From NCBI GenBank assembly GCA_014084085.1, contig NPFB01000230.1, positions 2,720 to 14,530 of the forward strand: 11,811 nucleotides of DNA, read 5' to 3'. The notes beneath the pieces are model-generated. The model saw only the letters and a list, made by a program, of their open reading frames with translations, did no database searches and had not been told where the DNA came from. This document shows, one piece after another, positions 1-4,547 of this stretch. Source of the stretch: Hondaea fermentalgiana. Taxonomy: Eukaryota > Sar > Bigyra > Thraustochytrida > Thraustochytriidae. The position numbers and the translations under genes were made by a program. Each line of letters begins with the position of its first letter. The first letter of the stretch is position 1.

Positions 1-241
1 TCACTCATCTTTGGCACGCGATTCCTAATTCTCTTCATCTCCGATCCTGGACTCTTCCTGGCAGGAGCTTCCGAACTTCAAGCAGCGGCAATGTAGTCTG
101 AGAAAAGGAAAGAGAAAGCAATGTTTTACGTTAATTCAAAGGGTGCTCTGACCACATCTAGACTGGGGCGGAGTATTGATGAAAAATCGGAAAAAGAAAA
201 GAAGCTTCTGGGCGGTTCGACTTACACAACAAACAACTGCT
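1..241. other. 3' flank of the deaminase-like gene
   Basis: This is the downstream side of the minus-strand gene that ends at 242. On the minus strand it starts with a T-rich stretch (rich in TTTTC, roughly 181-205) that could lie in the 3' UTR. A GTAAGT donor-like hexamer lies about 15 bases beyond the stop, but I could not pair it with a convincing acceptor. No open frame or RNA gene is supported. Confidence 0.4.
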
Positions 242-2467
242 TTATCCGATTTCCTGGACAAAGGCCTCGTGACAGTCTGAATTGGGAAAGGTGACAACCT
301 TGAATGTCGGATTCACCTCTGCAATCTTTTTCAGCCACTCCATGCATGCACCACAAGGTTGGATGGGATTGAGTTCGCCCTGGAATCGTGAATTGGTCCC
401 GGTATTTGCTCCTCCCCCCGAGTAGACACTCAATGATGCGCTTTGTGTGCGAGGTCTTTGATAGGCGCGGCGAGGCGAGTCGCCAGCCTGCGAAGATGCT
501 ACCGAAGATGACGACGATGAAGTTGACGTGGTTGCATTGATGGGTGCATGTGGCGGCTGCATGCCGTGCGCACTCGCAGACATGGGACGAAGAAGCGGTG
601 AGTTCTCTGGCGTCGTGTCGGTAATGGAGCGTCTGCTCGACGTTGAACGCCCAAGATTTGGCTGCGGAGTGTTAGCCCGGCTTGAGACATCCATTGCCAA
701 GGTTGAATTGTCCGCGCGCGAGACAGTGTGGCGCGATGGCGATGGCGGCAGCGCAGGCGCAGGCGGGTCCAGTGTCATGGAAAGCACGGCAATGTAGCGG
801 AACTCGCGTCGGCCCAAGGTTTGGTTCGATGCCAGCGCGGTTCCAATGACGTTGCGCTCCGAGCAGAGCGAGCCCGTCGGCATGGACACTTCCAGGTTCA
901 TGCCTCTGTAAAAGCGGGGCTCTTCTTCGTTGTCCATGTGCACCATGAGCACAGAGAGAACAACCTTGCGCGTTTTGCGCAGCCAAAACGCAGAGAGCTC
1001 CTGGAGACTGCCAGCAGCCTTTGCCTGTACGAACTCGTGCTTGTATTTGCGCATCTCGTCAACCACTTGGCGGCATTCAGGCTCTAGATCCGAGATGGGA
1101 ACCGGCGGCTTCGTCTCCATTGTCTCAAAGGACTGAAAGATGAGATCCTTGCCGAGAAATCGCAGCTCGTACCAAAAGGACTTGAGCTGCCACATGTGCA
1201 GGTAGCTTGGGCGGTACTGACGAAGCGCCGCGTTGAGCGCGGCAAGGCGGGCGGGCGATCCATCCGTGAGTGCGACGGTCATCCCGAGTCGCTTTTGCCA
1301 CTCGTTGCCATAGTGCACAACAAGCGGGTGTCGAAAGGTATCAATGGCGGGGAGTACAATGTCGTTGCAGAACCGCACATTTTGGTCATAATGAAAGATG
1401 TCGAGGCCAGAGTCCAGGCAAACTACCTCAACGGACGGACACGTGCGCTCGATGAATGCCTTGATGATGCGCGCGGCGGCCTTGGTCGAGTTCGAGTTGA
1501 CGGGCAGAGCACGGTTGCGTGGAGTGCCAGATCCACTCACAAGAAAGACCACTTTTTGGAGATCCTCTTCTGGGTCCGCCGCGTTTGTCTCCTCCATGTC
1601 CAAAGAGACCGTGTCCTCTACGATACCTAGCCAAGTGAAGAGAAGCTGTGAGACTAGAGGCAGCATGACGGAGCATAGTCGAGGTGTTTGTTTGTTGGTT
1701 GCATCAGAGATACCATTGTCGTCACCCTTGCGCACGGAGAGCGCGTCCCAGGAATCCTCGACGATGGGGCGCTCGTGGAAGTCGAAACCGACGGGAAGGA
1801 TGACGGGGCCGCCGTGCAAGCTGAGCAGCGACCGCGTCGAAGCGCACGAAGCAAGCGACGTCGCACGTATGACGGCACTCTCGTTGGCGCTGGCTCTTGG
1901 AGATGTGGACGGAAGCGCTGTTTCTGAGGCGTTTGTGGACGATGAAGAGGAGGAGGAGGAGGAAGAAGAAGGGTCGCCCACACCAGACGCGGCGGCTACG
2001 CCCACGGCAGCGGTCGCAGCAGCCTTTGCCGGGCTCATGAGGTTACCGCGGTGATGAGGGTGACGGCTTTCGGAAGGTGAGGTTGGTTGCTGCGATAGGC
2101 TTTCGACGCTACTTTTGCGGCAGGTTTTGAGCTCCTCCTCCCCTTCATCGGCGTCCTCAGCCTCATTGGCTTCATCGGGGTCGTACTCGCAGTCAATGAT
2201 GCGCGCCGCGTCTCCGAGCTCTTGAAGCGCACTTTCAATCTCGCTTGTGAGCGGATAGAACCGGTTGAACCTTGGACGTGCGAGAATTTGCGTTTTTCCC
2301 ACGCCCTCTGCAGCGTAAAAGAGGTCACTCGCTCCACTTCCTGCTAATGCGGCAGCGTCACCGCGCAGCGCGCCGAGGATGATGTCCACGTGCGACACGT
2401 TGTAGACGAGGATCTCTACGCGCTTGGGCTCTGCGCCGCTGTCGCCGCTTCGGACGTGTCTCGACAT
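242..2467 (-). CDS. Large cytidine-deaminase-like protein with split zinc site (741 aa)
   Basis: The C-terminal part carries both zinc motifs of the cytidine deaminase (CDA) fold. C535-S536-E537-R538 corresponds to the CAER motif (zinc ligand plus catalytic Glu), and P704-C705-G706-A707-C708 is the PCxxC motif with the other two ligands, so catalysis looks possible. The expected activity is hydrolytic deamination of a cytosine nucleoside or nucleotide; the substrate is not predictable. Ordinary CDAs are about 130-150 residues with about 33 residues between motifs. Here the gap is about 170 because of a Ser/Pro-rich insertion (about 564-698, with a poly-Ser at 650-655). N-terminal to the motifs are a short ordered part (1-93), an acidic stretch (94-112), a disordered region with 11 consecutive serines (167-177), and a globular-looking region of unknown function (about 300-530). 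The start is supported by an in-frame TAG ten codons upstream and A at -3 (CCAAGATG). Codon use is mixed, unlike actin, suggesting modest expression. No intron is needed. The family resemblance is confident; the exact role is unknown. Confidence 0.92.
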   Translation of the reverse strand: MSRHVRSGDSGAEPKRVEILVYNVSHVDIILGALRGDAAALAGSGASDLFYAAEGVGKTQILARPRFNRFYPLTSEIESALQELGDAARIIDCEYDPDEANEAEDADEGEEELKTCRKSSVESLSQQPTSPSESRHPHHRGNLMSPAKAAATAAVGVAAASGVGDPSSSSSSSSSSSTNASETALPSTSPRASANESAVIRATSLASCASTRSLLSLHGGPVILPVGFDFHERPIVEDSWDALSVRKGDDNGISDATNKQTPRLCSVMLPLVSQLLFTWLGIVEDTVSLDMEETNAADPEEDLQKVVFLVSGSGTPRNRALPVNSNSTKAAARIIKAFIERTCPSVEVVCLDSGLDIFHYDQNVRFCNDIVLPAIDTFRHPLVVHYGNEWQKRLGMTVALTDGSPARLAALNAALRQYRPSYLHMWQLKSFWYELRFLGKDLIFQSFETMETKPPVPISDLEPECRQVVDEMRKYKHEFVQAKAAGSLQELSAFWLRKTRKVVLSVLMVHMDNEEEPRFYRGMNLEVSMPTGSLCSERNVIGTALASNQTLGRREFRYIAVLSMTLDPPAPALPPSPSRHTVSRADNSTLAMDVSSRANTPQPNLGRSTSSRRSITDTTPENSPLLRPMSASAHGMQPPHAPINATTSTSSSSSSVASSQAGDSPRRAYQRPRTQSASLSVYSGGGANTGTNSRFQGELNPIQPCGACMEWLKKIAEVNPTFKVVTFPNSDCHEAFVQEIG
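1937..1969 (-). repeat. Poly-serine trinucleotide tract inside the deaminase-like gene
   Basis: Eleven consecutive serine codons (TCT/TCC on the minus strand) encode residues 167-177. Near-pure triplet tracts of this kind can change length in frame by slippage. The tract lies in a region predicted to be disordered, so length variation should be tolerated. Confidence 0.9.
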
Positions 2468-2760
2468 CTTGGCGCTCGCCTGCCTCGCTTGCTCGCACTA
2501 TCCCTTGCCAAGCCTGCGTTCGACGTCGTCACCGTCGGGCCAGAAGGACGGCCTTTGCGCGACGACTCGCGCGCCTCCTCTCCACTTGGCGGCTTGCTCG
2601 GCACGTCGCCGCGTCGCGCCTCGGGAGGGATGGTTCGCTTGTGCTTTTTCTCCAAGTTATTATTCGAAGTTACCGGTGATTTCGCCGCGCACGCAATCAC
2701 TATCATTTGTGCGAGTGCTCATGGAGACCATCCCATGGAGGAGAAGATGCACGCCGCGCC
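2468..2760. promoter_or_regulatory. 5' flank of the deaminase-like gene
   Basis: This is the proximal upstream region of the minus-strand gene starting at 2467. On that strand it has an AT-richer patch (around 2655-2675) and a GC-rich leader. I see no clear TATA box. It is assigned as promoter and 5' UTR by position only. Confidence 0.35.
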
Positions 2761-2930
2761 AAGTCGAGCCAAGTCAAGCCAAGTCGATCCCAGTCGAGCC
2801 AAGTCGAGCCAAGTCGAGCCAAGTCGAGCCAAGTCAAGCCAAGTCGATCCCAGTCGAGCCAAGCCAAGCCGAAAAGCCAAGCCGAGCAAGTCGAGCCGAA
2901 TAGCCAAGCCGAGCCAAGCCTAGCCCAGTC
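2761..2930. repeat. 10-bp minisatellite with a 60-bp higher-order pattern
   Basis: The unit is AAGTCGAGCC. Positions 2761-2860 hold ten perfectly phased decamers of four types: A aagtcgagcc, B aagtcaagcc, C aagtcgatcc and D cagtcgagcc. The order is A B C D A A A B C D, so 2761-2800 is identical to 2821-2860 at a 60-bp offset. Degenerate units (aagcc, gagcc) continue to about 2930. The array lies about 300 bp upstream of the deaminase-like start codon. It is open in several frames only because the unit lacks stops, and it is not taken as coding. Confidence 0.93.
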
Positions 2931-3180
2931 AAGACAGATCAAGTCTTCATTGCAGAAATGAAACGACGACGCCCGACAGGACAGCAGCACCGTCCTGACG
3001 CCCGACACTGAATGTTGGTGTATTGTTGAGGCGAGGACTTGCCTGGCATGGCCATACACATCCCTTGCCACACCACTTCGAGGGCTCGATCCTCCCATGC
3101 ATTGCGTTAGTGCGAGACGCAACAACAAGGATGATTTTGTGCGCGTCCGTCGGTCACGTAAATAGGGCAAAGACCAGCAG

Positions 3181-3206
3181 CGCACGCACGCACGCACGCA
3201 CGCACA
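3181..3206. repeat. (CGCA)n microsatellite
   Basis: Six and a half perfect CGCA tetramers, followed by two imperfect cacagacg-like units up to about 3214. This is a simple repeat in the divergent spacer with no gene association. Confidence 0.9.
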
Positions 3207-3470
3207 GACGCACAGACAAATAATGTCAGCGGGCACTCGTCTTGTCTGGGTGGTTTTTGGTATTGTGCAGTGCAGTGCAGCGTAGTGCTCGTCCTCAACT
3301 TTTCACAGTCCGAGCCATCAACCAATAATCACTACCGCCCGCGTTGACCTCGCTTCCCTGCCCTCTCTCAGCTCCCCCAAGACCGGTCCTCCTCACGCTC
3401 CTCCTCGGGCTGCTCCTCCACCTCATCCACGTTCTCCGCCCGTCGCCGTCCTTCAGGACTTGGCGCGCGC

Positions 3471-3488
3471 CTCCTCCTCCTCCTCCTC
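3471..3488. repeat. (CTC)n trinucleotide tract in a pyrimidine-rich region
   Basis: Six CTC/TCC triplets within a wider C/T-rich stretch (about 3350-3490). The wider stretch could be promoter-proximal, but no start site can be placed. Confidence 0.7.
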
Positions 3489-3597
3489 GCGCGTGCGAGC
3501 GTGCGTTAGGCCCAGCGTCGCGCAAAACCTCCCGGACATCATCAAGGCTACACGTTGCTTGCTACTCCTTATTCACATCAGCCAGCCAGGCAGAGTG

Positions 3598-3613
3598 TGC
3601 ACGTGTGCACGTG
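3598..3613. promoter_or_regulatory. Tandem TGCACGTG (E-box/G-box) pair, distal
   Basis: Two directly adjacent copies of TGCACGTG give CACGTG hexamers at 3600-3605 and 3608-3613. CACGTG is the classic site for bHLH and bZIP regulators in many eukaryotes. A second pair of the same octamer lies at 4385-4402, nearer the PH/Costars gene. Binding is inferred from the motif only. Confidence 0.4.
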
Positions 3614-3654
3614 TGCGCTGGCTGGTACTGCTGGCGGTGCACACCCCCCTTACG

Positions 3655-3740
3655 GTAAATCATTCAAGGGGGTGCGGGCTAGGCCTGCTTAGCGCCCGCC
3701 TAGGCTGCCTGGGCTTTAACTTTTCTGTCCTTGCTCGCAG
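3655..3740 (+). other. Candidate 86-nt intron, possibly in the 5' UTR of the PH/Costars gene
   Basis: A donor-like G|GTAAAT at 3655 is followed by a strong acceptor: branch-like CTTTAAC at 3714-3720, a pyrimidine tract, then CAG at 3738-3740, 21 nt after the presumed branch A (3719). On the plus strand it would fit a 5' UTR intron of the gene starting at 4548, or an intron of an unannotated transcript. No coding frame crosses it convincingly. Confidence 0.3.
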
Positions 3741-3850
3741 CCGCCTCGCTCAGGCAGGCTGGGCGCGCGCCTCCGAGAGGGCGCGCGTGCCCGCGGCGAG
3801 CGCGAGGGCGCGCGGCTCGGGCGGTACGTCCGAGGCCGGGCCTCGCGGCC

Positions 3851-3900
3851 TGGGCTGGGCTGGGCTGGGCTGAGCTGGGCTGGGCTGAGCTGGGCTGGGC
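3851..3900. repeat. (TGGGC)10 pentamer array
   Basis: Ten phased pentamers. Units 5 and 8 are TGAGC and the rest are TGGGC. The first four units put four GGG runs at a 5-bp period, which by itself meets the G-quadruplex pattern on the plus strand. Confidence 0.92.
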
Positions 3901-3902
3901 TC

Positions 3903-3925
3903 GGGGGGAGGGGAGGGGGGGCGGG
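3903..3925 (+). other. G-quadruplex motif
   Basis: Four G runs of 6, 4, 7 and 3 bases (3903-3908, 3910-3913, 3915-3921, 3923-3925) are separated by single bases. This is a very strong intramolecular quadruplex pattern on the sense strand of the downstream gene. It follows the GGG-containing pentamer array directly. Confidence 0.7.
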
Positions 3926-4083
3926 CGGTCGTGGGTTGTTTCGTTCGGTCACCGGGGCTGCGAGGTACAGTACGCGTAGGAAGTCCTAAGCCGCGGCTAG
4001 CGGTCCCCGGCGCGGCGCGGCGCAAGTGGGGCTCGGGCGCGGCGCAAATGGGCTATCGCCGCGCGCAAGGGCGGAAAAGGCGC

Positions 4084-4088
4084 TATAA
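4084..4088 (+). promoter_or_regulatory. TATAA-like element
   Basis: TATAA stands out in an otherwise very GC-rich stretch, about 460 bp upstream of the PH/Costars start codon. It could be a core promoter element, but a single pentamer is weak evidence. Confidence 0.15.
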
Positions 4089-4145
4089 CGCAGTGGCCGC
4101 GCATAGCAGCCTGGCCGCGGCACCAGACCCACTCGCCCCTGGAGT

Positions 4146-4185
4146 CGCCTCGCCTCGCCTCGCCTCGCCTCGCCACGCCACGCCA
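4146..4185. repeat. (CGCCT/CGCCA)8 pentamer array
   Basis: Five CGCCT units followed by three CGCCA units, perfectly phased at 5 bp. This is a second pentamer array in the same spacer. Confidence 0.92.
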
Positions 4186-4384
4186 GGCAAGCAAGGAAGG
4201 GCCACGCACGCCGCGCGGGGTCGCGCGCGCGAGCGGCGGAGAGAGCGAGCGATCGAGCGAGGCCGCGCGGAGAGGCGCAGGGAGGAAGAGGGCGCGTGAG
4301 GCGGCGGCATCGATCGGCCGGGCTTGCGTGCTTACCTGCCTTGCTTGCCTGCCTGCTTGTCGCGCCTAGCAAGCGAGCAGCGCG

Positions 4385-4402
4385 TGCACGTGCGTGCACG
4401 TG
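4385..4402. promoter_or_regulatory. Paired TGCACGTG (E-box/G-box) sites, proximal
   Basis: Two TGCACGTG octamers (4385-4392 and 4395-4402) are spaced 10 bp start to start, so they face the same side of the helix. They lie about 150 bp upstream of the PH/Costars ATG, a natural distance for a proximal regulatory element. The same octamer is also paired at 3598-3613. Confidence 0.45.
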
Positions 4403-4485
4403 CCGCGGCTGAGCGGCGGCAACGCGGAGGCCGAGGACAGTGCAGCGCGGTGCGAAGCAGAGGCCGCGGCGGGCGGCAAGGCGCG

Positions 4486-4516
4486 GAGCAGAGCGAAGCA
4501 GAGCGAAGCAGAGCAG
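4486..4516. repeat. Short GAGCGAAGCA decamer repeat in the 5' leader
   Basis: Two exact GAGCGAAGCA units (4491-4510) are flanked by partial copies, just upstream of the start codon at 4548. This purine-rich repeat probably lies in the 5' UTR. Confidence 0.7.
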
Positions 4517-4547
4517 ACCTACGCAGCGCGGCCGGTCGTGAGCAGCG

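Noticed and set aside
829..840. GGTTCGATGCC, like a tRNA B box
   Set aside because: It lies inside the deaminase-like coding sequence and has no A box or acceptor stem around it.
2291..2314. Walker A-like AAEGVGKT at residues 52-59 of the deaminase-like protein
   Set aside because: It meets the loose [AG]xxxxGK[ST] pattern, but there is no preceding hydrophobic strand pattern and no Walker B or other NTPase motif.
2703..3236. Open frames through the decamer array on both strands
   Set aside because: The repeat unit simply contains no stops; the products are pure repeat peptides.
3181..4185. Regularly spaced repeats considered as a CRISPR-like array
   Set aside because: The repeats are 3-10-bp simple tandem units without unique spacers, in a eukaryotic context.
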